64,000 nt of DNA, taken from assembly GCA_039888615.1 (NCBI GenBank), contig JBDQQS010000006.1. One strand, 5' to 3'. The stretch comes from Flavimaribacter sp039888615. GTDB lineage: Bacteria; Pseudomonadota; Alphaproteobacteria; Rhizobiales; Rhizobiaceae. The translations under genes were made by a program, and so were the position numbers. A model generated the notes under the pieces. It was not told the origin of the DNA, did not search any database, and saw nothing but the letters and a program-made list of their open reading frames with translations. Of this stretch, positions 24,787-33,180 are shown piece by piece; position 1 is the first letter of the stretch; each line of letters begins with the position of its first letter.

Positions 24787-25842
24787 ATGGCAACGAATAT
24801 CAAGGGGCCGGCGCTATTCCTGGCCCAGTTCGCGGACGATGCGGCGCCGTTCAATTCGCTTCCGGCGATAGCAAAATGGGCCGCCTCTCTGGGTTACAAG
24901 GGCGTACAGATTCCGACCTGGGACGGTCGACTCTTCGATCTGGAAAAGGCTGCTTCTTCGACGGATTATTGCGACGAAGTGAAAGGCGTCTGTGACGATG
25001 CAGGTGTGGAAATTACGGAGCTTTCAACGCATCTGCAGGGGCAACTGGTCGCCGTGCATCCTGCCTATGACAGCGCGTTCGACGCCTTTGCGCCGGAAGC
25101 CGTTCACAACAATCCAGCCGCGCGCCAGCAATGGGCGGTCAAGCAGATGCAGCATGCCGCGAAAGCCTCTCGCAATCTTGGCCTGGACGTTTCCGTTTCC
25201 TTTACCGGCGCGTTGGCGTTTCCCTATCTCTATCCATGGCCGCAACGGCCCGCCGGGCTGATCGAGGAGGCTTTCGCCGAACTCGCGCGTCGGTGGAAAC
25301 CGATCCTCGACGTCTACGATGAGAATGGAGTCGATGTCGGGTATGAAATCCACCCGGGCGAAGACGTATTTGACGGCGCGACCTTCGAGATGTTCCTCGA
25401 TGCGCTCGATGGGCACAAGCGTTGCACGATCAACTACGACCCATCGCATTTCCTGCTGCAGCAACTCGACTATCTGGCTTTCATCGACATCTATCACGAG
25501 CGGATTTCCGCCTTCCACGTCAAGGACGCGGAGTTTAATCCGGATGGCCGGCAGGGCGTCTATTCCGGCTATCAGGGCTGGGTCGGGCGGGCTGGCCGCT
25601 TCCGGTCGCTGGGCGACGGTCAGGTGGATTTCTCCGGTATCTTTTCAAAGCTCGCCCAGTACGATTACGACAGTTGGGCGGTTCTTGAATGGGAATGCTG
25701 CCTCAAGCATCCCGAGCAAGGCGCTGCCGAAGGCGCTCCTTTCATCGCCGACCACATCATCCGCGTGACGGAAAAGGCGTTCGACGATTTTGCCGGCGGC
25801 GAGACCGATCAGGCGCAAATCCGCAAGATGCTGGGTATTTAG
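24787..25842 (+). CDS. Sugar phosphate isomerase/epimerase-like TIM barrel (COG1082)
   Basis: 351 residues of the xylose-isomerase-like AP-endonuclease-2 fold. Candidate metal ligands lie in VGYEIHPGED (Glu), TINYDPSHF (Asp, His), FHVKDAEF (His) and AVLEWECCLKH (Glu). This long subtype is regularly paired in rhizobia with a Gfo/Idh oxidoreductase, as it is here (10 bp apart); such pairs often oxidise, epimerise or isomerise keto-sugars or glycosides. It begins at ATG 24787 after AGGAGGAAATAC. The substrate is unknown. Confidence 0.88.
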   Translation: MATNIKGPALFLAQFADDAAPFNSLPAIAKWAASLGYKGVQIPTWDGRLFDLEKAASSTDYCDEVKGVCDDAGVEITELSTHLQGQLVAVHPAYDSAFDAFAPEAVHNNPAARQQWAVKQMQHAAKASRNLGLDVSVSFTGALAFPYLYPWPQRPAGLIEEAFAELARRWKPILDVYDENGVDVGYEIHPGEDVFDGATFEMFLDALDGHKRCTINYDPSHFLLQQLDYLAFIDIYHERISAFHVKDAEFNPDGRQGVYSGYQGWVGRAGRFRSLGDGQVDFSGIFSKLAQYDYDSWAVLEWECCLKHPEQGAAEGAPFIADHIIRVTEKAFDDFAGGETDQAQIRKMLGI

Positions 25843-25852
25843 GGGGGACGAC

Positions 25853-27040
25853 ATGGTCAGTGCTGCCAAAACAACAAGTGAAGCGAGTCCCATTCGCCTC
25901 GGCATGGTGGGTGGCGGGCAAGGCGCATTTATCGGCGCCGTTCATCGCATAGCTTCACGTATCGACGGCCACTACGAACTGGTGGCGGGAGCTTTGTCTT
26001 CCGATCCCGATCGGGCGGCGGCGTCGGCCGCCGAACTCGGCATCGACCCGGAGCGCTCCTATGGCAATTTCGCGGAAATGGCGAAAGCGGAAGCAGCGCG
26101 CGAGGACGGTATCGAGGCAGTGTCGATCGTCACGCCTAATCACGTTCACTATCCGGCCGCGAAAGCGTTTCTTGACGCTGGTATCCACGTGATTTGCGAC
26201 AAGCCGCTGACGTCGAATCTGGCCGACGCAAAGAAACTCGCCAAACTGGTGGACAAGACCGGTAAACTGTTCGTCCTCACCCACAATTACACCGGCTATC
26301 CGATGATCCGTCAGGCCCGTGAAATGGTGGAAAAGGGCGTGCTAGGCGATATCCGTCTTGTTCATGCAGAATATCCGCAGGACTGGCTGACCGAGAAGGT
26401 GGAAGACACCGGCGCCAAGCAGGCCGTGTGGCGCACCGATCCCAAACAATCGGGCGACGGCGGCTCGATCGGCGATATTGGCACCCATGCCTGGAATCTC
26501 GCCAGTTTTGTTTCCGGCCTCGAAACGGACAGTCTTGCAGCCGATCTCGACAGTTTCGTCGAGGGGCGCCCGCTCGACGATAACGCCCACATCATGCTGC
26601 GATTCAAGGCAAAGGGGAAAGAGAAGCCCGCAAAGGGCATGGTCTGGTGCAGCCAGGTGGCGCCTGGAAACGAGAACGGGCTGAAATTGCGGATTTACGG
26701 GACGAAAGGCGGCCTCGAGTGGACGCAGGCCGATCCGAACTATCTCTGGTATACGCCCTTCGGTAAGCCGAAGCAGTTGATTACGCGCGGCGGAGCGGGT
26801 TCAGGACCGGCGGCCGGGCGGATGACGCGCGTCCCGCCAGGCCATCCGGAAGGGTATCTGGAAGGCTTCGCCAATATCTACAGCGAAGCGGCGATCGCGA
26901 TCCGGGCCCTGCGTCGCAAGAAGGGCAAGGTTCCCAAGGACGTAGTCTTCCCGACGGTTGAGGACGGCGTCCTGGGCATGCGCTTCATTGAGGCGTGTGT
27001 GAAGTCATCGAAGAAGAACGGCGTCTGGGTCAAGGTCTGA
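25853..27040 (+). CDS. Gfo/Idh/MocA-family sugar dehydrogenase
   Basis: 395 residues. The Rossmann NAD(P) site is IRLGMVGGGQGAFIG (about 15-29). The catalytic Lys motif reads ICDKPLTSN, a DKP variant of the usual EKP. The second motif GGSIGDIGTHAWN holds the expected Asp and His. It is the last gene of the operon and is convergent with gnd, whose stop lies 6 bp away. It probably works with the isomerase at 24787 on the imported sugar. Confidence 0.92.
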   Translation: MVSAAKTTSEASPIRLGMVGGGQGAFIGAVHRIASRIDGHYELVAGALSSDPDRAAASAAELGIDPERSYGNFAEMAKAEAAREDGIEAVSIVTPNHVHYPAAKAFLDAGIHVICDKPLTSNLADAKKLAKLVDKTGKLFVLTHNYTGYPMIRQAREMVEKGVLGDIRLVHAEYPQDWLTEKVEDTGAKQAVWRTDPKQSGDGGSIGDIGTHAWNLASFVSGLETDSLAADLDSFVEGRPLDDNAHIMLRFKAKGKEKPAKGMVWCSQVAPGNENGLKLRIYGTKGGLEWTQADPNYLWYTPFGKPKQLITRGGAGSGPAAGRMTRVPPGHPEGYLEGFANIYSEAAIAIRALRRKKGKVPKDVVFPTVEDGVLGMRFIEACVKSSKKNGVWVKV

Positions 27041-27046
27041 CCGGCT

Positions 27047-28459
27047 TCACGACCCCGCCCAAGGGCCGTGGAAGCTGCCTTCGCGATCAATGCGTTCGAA
27101 GGAATGCAGTCCGAAAAAATCCCGCTGCGCCTGGATCATGTTGGCCGTGCCGCGCTTCATCCGCATCATGTCGAAATAGGAAAGCGCGGAGGAGAGCGCC
27201 GGGACCGGCAGCGCCGCCGCTGCGGCTTTCGCGACAAGCGACCGCAGCGACTCCTCATTCTTTTTCAAAAGCGGGACGAAGCGCGACGCGAACATCAGGT
27301 TCGTATCGGGCTCTTCGGTAAAGGCGGACGCCATGTCGTTGAGCATCGAGGACCGAATGATGCAGCCTGCGCGCCAGACCCGCGCGACATCGGGCAATGA
27401 CAGGTTCCAGTCAAAGCTGTCGCTGGCGGCTTTCAGGAGATCGAAGCCCTGTGCATAGCACAGAATCTTGCCGGCGATCAGCGCGCGCTCAAGAAGATCG
27501 AGATAGAATGTTCCCGCGTCGTGGGATGGCTCGCCATAAATGTCGCCGCCGATCTCTCGCGCGGCGATCCGGGCCGAAATATTGCGGGTCGCGACCGCTG
27601 CTTCGATGGACGGGATCGGCGCGCCGAGATGCTGCGCCTCGATCGCCGTCCAGCGGCCCGTGCCCTTCTGGCCGGCCTTGTCGAGAATTATATCGAGCAG
27701 GGGCTTGCCCGTTTCCGGATCGACGGCGCGGGAGACCTCTCCCGAGATTTCAATCAGATAGGATTGCAGCGGCCCTTCGTTCCAGCGCGTGAATACATCC
27801 GCGATGTCGGCCGACTGCATCGCCATTCCATCGCGCATGACGCCATAGATTTCGGCGATCATCTGCATGTCCGCATATTCGATACCGTTGTGGACGGTCT
27901 TGACGAAGTGTCCGGTGCCGGCTTCGCCAAGCCAGGTGGCGCAAGGCGCGCCTTCGTATTTGGCGGAGATTGCTTCAAGGATCGGTGCAACGCGCCGCCA
28001 GGAAGCCTGCGAACCGCCGCCCATGATCGCCGGCCCGTGACGGGCGCCTTCCTCGCCGCCGGAGACGCCGATGCCGAGAAAAGGATGGTTCTCAGCCTCA
28101 GCCTCGGCGACGCGTCTGTTGGTATCGTGGAAATTGGCGTTGCCGGCGTCGATGATCAGATCGTCATCGGCAAGCAACGGGCGCAAGGCGGCGATCTGCT
28201 GGTCCACCGGGTCGCCGGCTGGCACCATCAGGATTATCGCGCGGGGTGGCCGGATCGACGCGACAAGGCTTTCGAGAGTATCGCAAGGAACGATTTTTGC
28301 TGCGAGTTCGCCGGCGTTTTGGTGAAAAGCATGCGTAGTCGCGACCGTGCGGTTGAAGACCGCCACGCCGAAGCCCTTTTCAGCGATATTCAGGGAGAGG
28401 GCGGCCCCCATTGTTCCCAGCCCGATCAAGCCGATTTCGGCCGGCGTCTCGTTGCTCAC
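27047..28459 (-). CDS. gnd: 6-phosphogluconate dehydrogenase (decarboxylating)
   Basis: 470 residues. The N-terminal NADP site is IGLIGLGTMGAALSLNIAE, followed by the substrate motif FLGIGVSGGEEGARHGPAIMGGG and the catalytic Lys-Asn pair in GHFVKTVHNGIEYADMQMIAE. C-terminal DKAGQKGTGRWTAIEA and YFDMMRMKRGTANMIQAQRDFFG-type ends are those of Gnd. It yields ribulose-5-phosphate and NADPH in the pentose phosphate route. I chose the GTG at 28459, preceded by GAGGAAAC; a TTG nine codons further upstream lacks an SD. Confidence 0.96.
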   Translation of the reverse strand: MSNETPAEIGLIGLGTMGAALSLNIAEKGFGVAVFNRTVATTHAFHQNAGELAAKIVPCDTLESLVASIRPPRAIILMVPAGDPVDQQIAALRPLLADDDLIIDAGNANFHDTNRRVAEAEAENHPFLGIGVSGGEEGARHGPAIMGGGSQASWRRVAPILEAISAKYEGAPCATWLGEAGTGHFVKTVHNGIEYADMQMIAEIYGVMRDGMAMQSADIADVFTRWNEGPLQSYLIEISGEVSRAVDPETGKPLLDIILDKAGQKGTGRWTAIEAQHLGAPIPSIEAAVATRNISARIAAREIGGDIYGEPSHDAGTFYLDLLERALIAGKILCYAQGFDLLKAASDSFDWNLSLPDVARVWRAGCIIRSSMLNDMASAFTEEPDTNLMFASRFVPLLKKNEESLRSLVAKAAAAALPVPALSSALSYFDMMRMKRGTANMIQAQRDFFGLHSFERIDREGSFHGPWAGS

Positions 28460-28482
28460 GATTTGTGTTTCCTCTGTATGGT

Positions 28483-29319
28483 TCAATCAAATGAGGCTTT
28501 ATAATTTGCAGGATTGAGAATGAGGCTGTTCTCTAGCGGAGGTGCTATCTCAAATGCTCTTGGTTTGCTTGCAAAATCAAATAATCTGACGATTCTGGAC
28601 CGATTTGGATTTTCCTCGCAAAACAATTTCTCGTTGCTCGAAATGAAGAAGGGAGTTTTGTTGCCTCCCATGGTCGTTTTGACCTCCAGAAATCGTTTCT
28701 CGCCATTACGAGCATCGAAGGAAAGGATGTCATAACCGGCGCCATCTCCCAGCTCTTGCGAGACCCATTGCATTTTTCTGGCCAAGTCAGATCGATCAAG
28801 CGCTCGGAGCCTGGCTTGCTCCGACAAAAACACGTGCTCCTCACCTTTCAGTCCCAATTCCCTGTTTTTGCTATCACGAACAGCAGGATCGAATTTCCTT
28901 ATCAGTCGGGAAAGGGCGCGCGGCGTCTCGTGTTGCGTCAGATTAGGAGGAGGATCGTAGTACAGTGCTTCTCCCTCTTCAAAAGCGTGCTTGTCGATAT
29001 AAGTATTGAGAAAATACTCTGTGTTTTGATCAAGGTACCTTTCGACACCGTCAATGAGGGCTCCCTGAAAATTATACCTCGGTTTGTAACCTTTTATTTG
29101 TGGCTTACCCAACGTATCTAGGACGGCGCTGATATTCTGGTGTTTGAATTCGATCGAACCTTTGGAACGACCGATCAATTTCTGAAGCGCTTCGTTACGC
29201 TTTGACTTGACGTAAGACTGGCCAGCGAGTTCGAGATGGAGCATCGCAAAGTAATCTGCGACGATCAGATCGATCTCCCAATCATTCCAGTCTTTTCCTG
29301 ATATGTCTTCGTTTGCCAT
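28483..29319 (-). CDS. DUF3883-domain protein, possible nuclease
   Basis: 278 residues. The C-terminal part matches DUF3883 (also called the NO VEIN C-terminal domain): GDGAGYDILSFDARNGEKRFLEVKTT, in which D-x(n)-E-x-K resembles a PD-(D/E)XK nuclease core. The N-terminal EIDLIVADYFAMLHLEL and GSIEFKHQNISAVL stretch is a module I recall from HNH and restriction-like proteins. The gene is noticeably AT-richer than its neighbours and is unrelated to them, which suggests recent acquisition. It lies directly upstream of gnd. A defence or DNA-processing role is inference. Confidence 0.8.
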   Translation of the reverse strand: MANEDISGKDWNDWEIDLIVADYFAMLHLELAGQSYVKSKRNEALQKLIGRSKGSIEFKHQNISAVLDTLGKPQIKGYKPRYNFQGALIDGVERYLDQNTEYFLNTYIDKHAFEEGEALYYDPPPNLTQHETPRALSRLIRKFDPAVRDSKNRELGLKGEEHVFLSEQARLRALDRSDLARKMQWVSQELGDGAGYDILSFDARNGEKRFLEVKTTMGGNKTPFFISSNEKLFCEENPNRSRIVRLFDFASKPRAFEIAPPLENSLILNPANYKASFD

Positions 29320-29374
29320 CAGTCCACACCTAGGACCAGAATGACATTATTTGTCTTGGTGTCCTACAATAAAT

Positions 29375-29938
29375 TCAACTCACATTCTCCGCGCTAGTCA
29401 CGACCGAGTGGGCGAAGGATCCGGCGGATGAACGCGCCGACATCAGCAGGAAGGAATGCTCATCGTCACGGTGAATGATCACGCCGAGATGTTCCATCAC
29501 GGTGCGGGCGACGGCGCCGACGGTGAATATGTCCTGATGCAGGTCGAGCATGCAGATCCGCTCGAGCGCCGCGCGGGATCGGGGGCCGGAGACGCGCAAG
29601 AGCGCCCAGCCGTCCGATTGATCCGTGACGCAACCATGATCGCCTGCAATTTCCGCAATCTCGAGATCCGGCCGATAACCGGTCTGCGGGAACAGCACGA
29701 AGATCTGGTCGGATTGCAGGCTGAGAACCAGGAGATCCCTTGTTTCTACCCTGGCCGTGTTCCCGACAAAGGGAAGAGTCAGATCCAGATTTGTCCGCAT
29801 TGCCTGTTCGAGGCCGGCCCGGTCGGAAAAGGCGACCGAAACGACGGCGCGACCGGAGACTTCCTCGACGGCGATGTGTTCAAATGTCCGTCGAAGGCCG
29901 TTGAGGGGCGATTCCGGAATAAGGTCGAATTCAGCCAC
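29375..29938 (-). CDS. soxG: Sarcosine oxidase gamma subunit
   Basis: 187 residues. SoxG is the small gamma subunit of heterotetrameric sarcosine oxidase and resembles part of the aminomethyltransferase fold. It begins VAEFDLIPESPLNGL and contains the family stretch DLLVLSLQSDQIFVLFPQTG and ALLRVSGPRSRAALERICMLDL. The GTG at 29938 overlaps the soxA stop by 8 bp; the longer frame lies inside soxA. It is the last gene of soxBDAG and is followed by 55 bp without a gene. Confidence 0.9.
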   Translation of the reverse strand: MAEFDLIPESPLNGLRRTFEHIAVEEVSGRAVVSVAFSDRAGLEQAMRTNLDLTLPFVGNTARVETRDLLVLSLQSDQIFVLFPQTGYRPDLEIAEIAGDHGCVTDQSDGWALLRVSGPRSRAALERICMLDLHQDIFTVGAVARTVMEHLGVIIHRDDEHSFLLMSARSSAGSFAHSVVTSAENVS

Positions 29939-32882
29939 GGAGCCGCTCCCCTTCCGGATCGACGAAATACGGCGAGACAATCTCGACTTCAATCGACCTT
30001 TCGCGCAAGGGGTCGGCGGCGATCACGGTTTCGCCCATGCGGCTGTCGCCGCTTTCAATGAAGCCGAGACCGATGGATGTCTGCAGGTTGGGAGACCATG
30101 CGACGGAAGTCATCCAGCCCTCGTCGTTTTCCGTGGTCATCTCTTTGCCTTTAGCTATGAAGTGTGCGCCGGCCTTCAACTCCTGTTTTTCGTCCACCGG
30201 CTTGAAGCCGACAAGTTTCAGACCGTTTTCCCGAACGAGGTGCTCGCGCTGCGAGAGTACGCGGCCGATATAGTCTTTCCTGTCGGACATCATGCGGCCA
30301 AGACCGAGATCGCGCGCAGATGTCTGTCCATTCAGTTCGTTGCCGGTGGCATGACCCTTTTCGATCCGCATGACGTTCAGCGCCTCAACGCCGTATGGCG
30401 TTGTTCCGAACTCCTCGCCGGCCTTCATCAACGCATCCATGAGGGAATTTCCGTAGCGCGCCGGAACAGCGATCTCATAGGCGAGTTCGCCGGAGAACGA
30501 AATCCGGAAGAGACGGGCGGGAACGCCTCCGCAGACGGAGATTTTTCCGCAGGCCATGAACGGGAAGGCGTCGTTGGAAATGTCATGGTCAGGGTCGACG
30601 AGTTTTTCCAGAAGCTTGCGCGCATGGGGCCCCGCAACGGCTGCTTGCGCCCATTGTTCCGTCACAGAGATCAGGTGCACGTCGAGACCCGGCCAAAGGC
30701 ACTGGCGGCAGAATTCGAGATGTTTGAAGATAGGCGCCGCATTGGCGGTTGTCGTCGTCATGACGAAGTGTTTTTCGCCGAGCCGCGCCGTTGTGCCGTC
30801 ATCCATGACGAGGCCGTCCTCGCGCAGCATCAGTCCGTAGCGGCACTTGCCGACCGGCAGTTTTGCAAAGCCGTTGCTGTAGACGCGATTGACGAACTCG
30901 ACGGCGTCACGGCCCTGGATATCGATCTTGCCAAGCGTGGTCACGTCGCAAATGCCGACCGAGGATCTTGTTTGCAAGACTTCCCGGTCGCAGCTCTGAC
31001 GCCAGTGCGTTTCGCCTTCGCGGGCGAACCATTGCGCGCGCATCCACAAACCGGATTCGACAAAGTCGGCGCCGTTTTCCTCGGCCCAGCGATGGCCGGG
31101 CGTCTTGCGGACCGGACGGAATTCCTTGCCGCGGCTGCGCCCTGCGATCGCGCCGATTGCGACCGGCGTGTAAGGTGGGCGGAAGATGGTCGTCCCGGTT
31201 TCAGGAATGGACTTGCCGGACGCCTGCGCCAGGATGGCGAGGCCAAGCACGTTGGCGGTGCGTCCCTGATCCGTCGCCATGCCCAGCGTCGTATAGCGCT
31301 TGAGATGCTCGACAGATCGGAAGCCTTCCTGGTGAGACAGGCGGATATCCTTCACCGTCACGTCATTCTGCAGATCGACAAATGCGCGACCCTTGCGGTC
31401 CCGCACATGCCAGAAGGCCGAGATTGACGCTGCTTCCTCATCGGCTGTCTGTGCGTCATTGGCCGGTGGATTGAGGCCAAAATTTTCAAGGATCTCAACC
31501 GCGGTTTCGCGGCCGTCAGCAAGGCAGTTTTGGAGGGAGAAAATCCCGTTCACTGCACCGGCGACGCGCATGCCGACAGGCATGTCGCCTCCCGGCGTGA
31601 AGGCGGCGATGTTCTCGTTCCATTGCGGACGGCCGCGCTGATGGCACGTCAAATGCACGTTCGGGCTCCAGCCGCCGGAAACGGCCAAACAGTCGCATTC
31701 TATCGTTTGCCCGCCCGCGAGAGTGACAGAGCGAACGCCGTGTCGACCTTTGGTTCCGGTGACGCGTCCCCCCATGACGACGGCGGCTCCCCGCGGCGCT
31801 GCAAGCGGTGAGATCTCGCGGGTGTCGATGATCGCAGCGATTGAAATGCCTTTGGCCGAGAGGTCGGAAGCCGTGCGCCATCCCGTGTCATTGTTGGTGA
31901 AAATCGCTACGGATCCGCCGGATCCGACGGCAAAACGGTTTGCATAGGCGCGGACGCCGCCGGCAAGCATCACGCCTGGCCGGTCGTTGTCGGGAAAGGC
32001 GATCGACCGCTCCGTGGCGCCGGCGCATACGATTGCGCGTCTCGTGTAGATACGCCAGAGAACTTGTCGTGGTTTGCCACTGCTGTGTGGCAGGTGATCT
32101 GTCTGGCGTTCGATTGCGCCGTAGATCCCGTGATCATAGGCGCCAAAGACAGTTGTCCGCGTCATGACGCGCACATTGTCCATTGCGGCGAGTTCGGCGT
32201 ACGCCGCGTCGGCCCATTCACTGCCCGCCATGCCATTGACGCCTAGCGTTTCCGCGTTCAACCGTCCGCCGACGCGGAAATCTTCATCCGCAAGGATCAC
32301 CCGCACGCCCGCGCGTCCAGCGGTCAACGCTGCCGCAAGACCGCTCGGGCCGGCGCCGATAATCAGGATATCGCAATGCAGATACCCCTTGTCGTAAGCG
32401 TCTGGATCGGGCTCGCGCGACAATCGGCCCAGCCCCGCGGCGGCCCTGATGGCAGGCTCGTAGAGCTTCTCCCAGAAGGATTTCGGCCACATGAAAGTCT
32501 TGTAGTAGAATCCGGCCGAGAGGAATGGCGAGAACAGGTCGTTGACCGCCAAAAGATCGCATTTGAGCGTGCCGCGATAATTCTGGCTGCGCGCGTCAAG
32601 CCCGCCAAAAAGTTCCGCCATGGTCGCGCGCGTATTCGGCTCCTGTCGTACGCCCCGACGAAGTTCGACGAGCGCGTTGGGCTCTTCGGAGCCGGCCGAG
32701 AAGACGCCGCGAGGCCGGTGATACTTGAAGGAGCGGCCGACCATGCGCACGCCGTTGGCAAGCAGCGCCGACGCCAGTGTGTCGCCGCCGTGTCCGCCAT
32801 AGGCGGCGCCGTCGAAGCGGAATTCGAGCGTTTGCGATCTGTCGATCAGACCACCTTTAGCGAGCCGGAAAGCCTGCGTCAT
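29931..32882 (-). CDS. soxA: Sarcosine oxidase alpha subunit
   Basis: 983 residues, the usual size. Order of parts: an N-terminal 2Fe-2S-like fold without cluster cysteines (about 1-110, FRLAKGGLIDRSQTLEFRFDG), a dinucleotide-binding domain with CDILIIGAGPSGLAAALTAGRAG (about 165-187), and a C-terminal glycine-cleavage T-like domain that binds tetrahydrofolate (from about 590). The enzyme demethylates sarcosine or a related N-methyl amino acid, giving 5,10-methylene-THF. I chose the ATG at 32882, which overlaps the soxD stop by 4 bp. Confidence 0.95.
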   Translation of the reverse strand: MTQAFRLAKGGLIDRSQTLEFRFDGAAYGGHGGDTLASALLANGVRMVGRSFKYHRPRGVFSAGSEEPNALVELRRGVRQEPNTRATMAELFGGLDARSQNYRGTLKCDLLAVNDLFSPFLSAGFYYKTFMWPKSFWEKLYEPAIRAAAGLGRLSREPDPDAYDKGYLHCDILIIGAGPSGLAAALTAGRAGVRVILADEDFRVGGRLNAETLGVNGMAGSEWADAAYAELAAMDNVRVMTRTTVFGAYDHGIYGAIERQTDHLPHSSGKPRQVLWRIYTRRAIVCAGATERSIAFPDNDRPGVMLAGGVRAYANRFAVGSGGSVAIFTNNDTGWRTASDLSAKGISIAAIIDTREISPLAAPRGAAVVMGGRVTGTKGRHGVRSVTLAGGQTIECDCLAVSGGWSPNVHLTCHQRGRPQWNENIAAFTPGGDMPVGMRVAGAVNGIFSLQNCLADGRETAVEILENFGLNPPANDAQTADEEAASISAFWHVRDRKGRAFVDLQNDVTVKDIRLSHQEGFRSVEHLKRYTTLGMATDQGRTANVLGLAILAQASGKSIPETGTTIFRPPYTPVAIGAIAGRSRGKEFRPVRKTPGHRWAEENGADFVESGLWMRAQWFAREGETHWRQSCDREVLQTRSSVGICDVTTLGKIDIQGRDAVEFVNRVYSNGFAKLPVGKCRYGLMLREDGLVMDDGTTARLGEKHFVMTTTTANAAPIFKHLEFCRQCLWPGLDVHLISVTEQWAQAAVAGPHARKLLEKLVDPDHDISNDAFPFMACGKISVCGGVPARLFRISFSGELAYEIAVPARYGNSLMDALMKAGEEFGTTPYGVEALNVMRIEKGHATGNELNGQTSARDLGLGRMMSDRKDYIGRVLSQREHLVRENGLKLVGFKPVDEKQELKAGAHFIAKGKEMTTENDEGWMTSVAWSPNLQTSIGLGFIESGDSRMGETVIAADPLRERSIEVEIVSPYFVDPEGERLRG

Positions 32883-33166
32883 CGGCGGCGCCCTCTGGCT
32901 ATCGCCACGTCCTTGGCCAGTTCCACCCGGGTGATTTCGTGGGTGAGCGTATTGCGCGTCACCACCAGCCAGGAGCGGTCGCCGTGCTCGTGAAACCACA
33001 GCTCGCGATGTTCGCCGGCGGGATTGTCGCGCAGATAGACATAGTCGTGAAACTCTTTCACTGCGTCTTCCGCCTCAGGGTCCGGGCGATCGATCAGCGA
33101 TGCGTCCCCCAGATAGGAGAATTCGGACGCGTCGCGCGGGCCAAGCAGGGGGTGATTGATGATCAT
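32879..33166 (-). CDS. soxD: Sarcosine oxidase delta subunit, without the zinc cysteines
   Basis: 95 residues starting MIINHPLLGPRDASEFSYLGDASLIDRP. Family members usually start with a CPxCG element that helps bind zinc; here that place reads NHPLLGPR and the whole protein has no cysteine. The rest is standard: DYVYLRDNPAGEHRELWFHEHGDRSWL followed by a basic tail. It overlaps soxA by 4 bp and follows soxB by 14 bp. The loss of the zinc site marks a divergent sox subtype, perhaps with another N-methyl substrate. Confidence 0.92.
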   Translation of the reverse strand: MIINHPLLGPRDASEFSYLGDASLIDRPDPEAEDAVKEFHDYVYLRDNPAGEHRELWFHEHGDRSWLVVTRNTLTHEITRVELAKDVAIARGRRR

Positions 33167-33180
33167 GGTCTGACGCGATC

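Noticed and set aside
29757..31427. 556-codon open frame on the plus strand
   Set aside because: It overlaps soxG and soxA on the other strand, has no family features and is rich in His and Arg, as expected for an antisense shadow.
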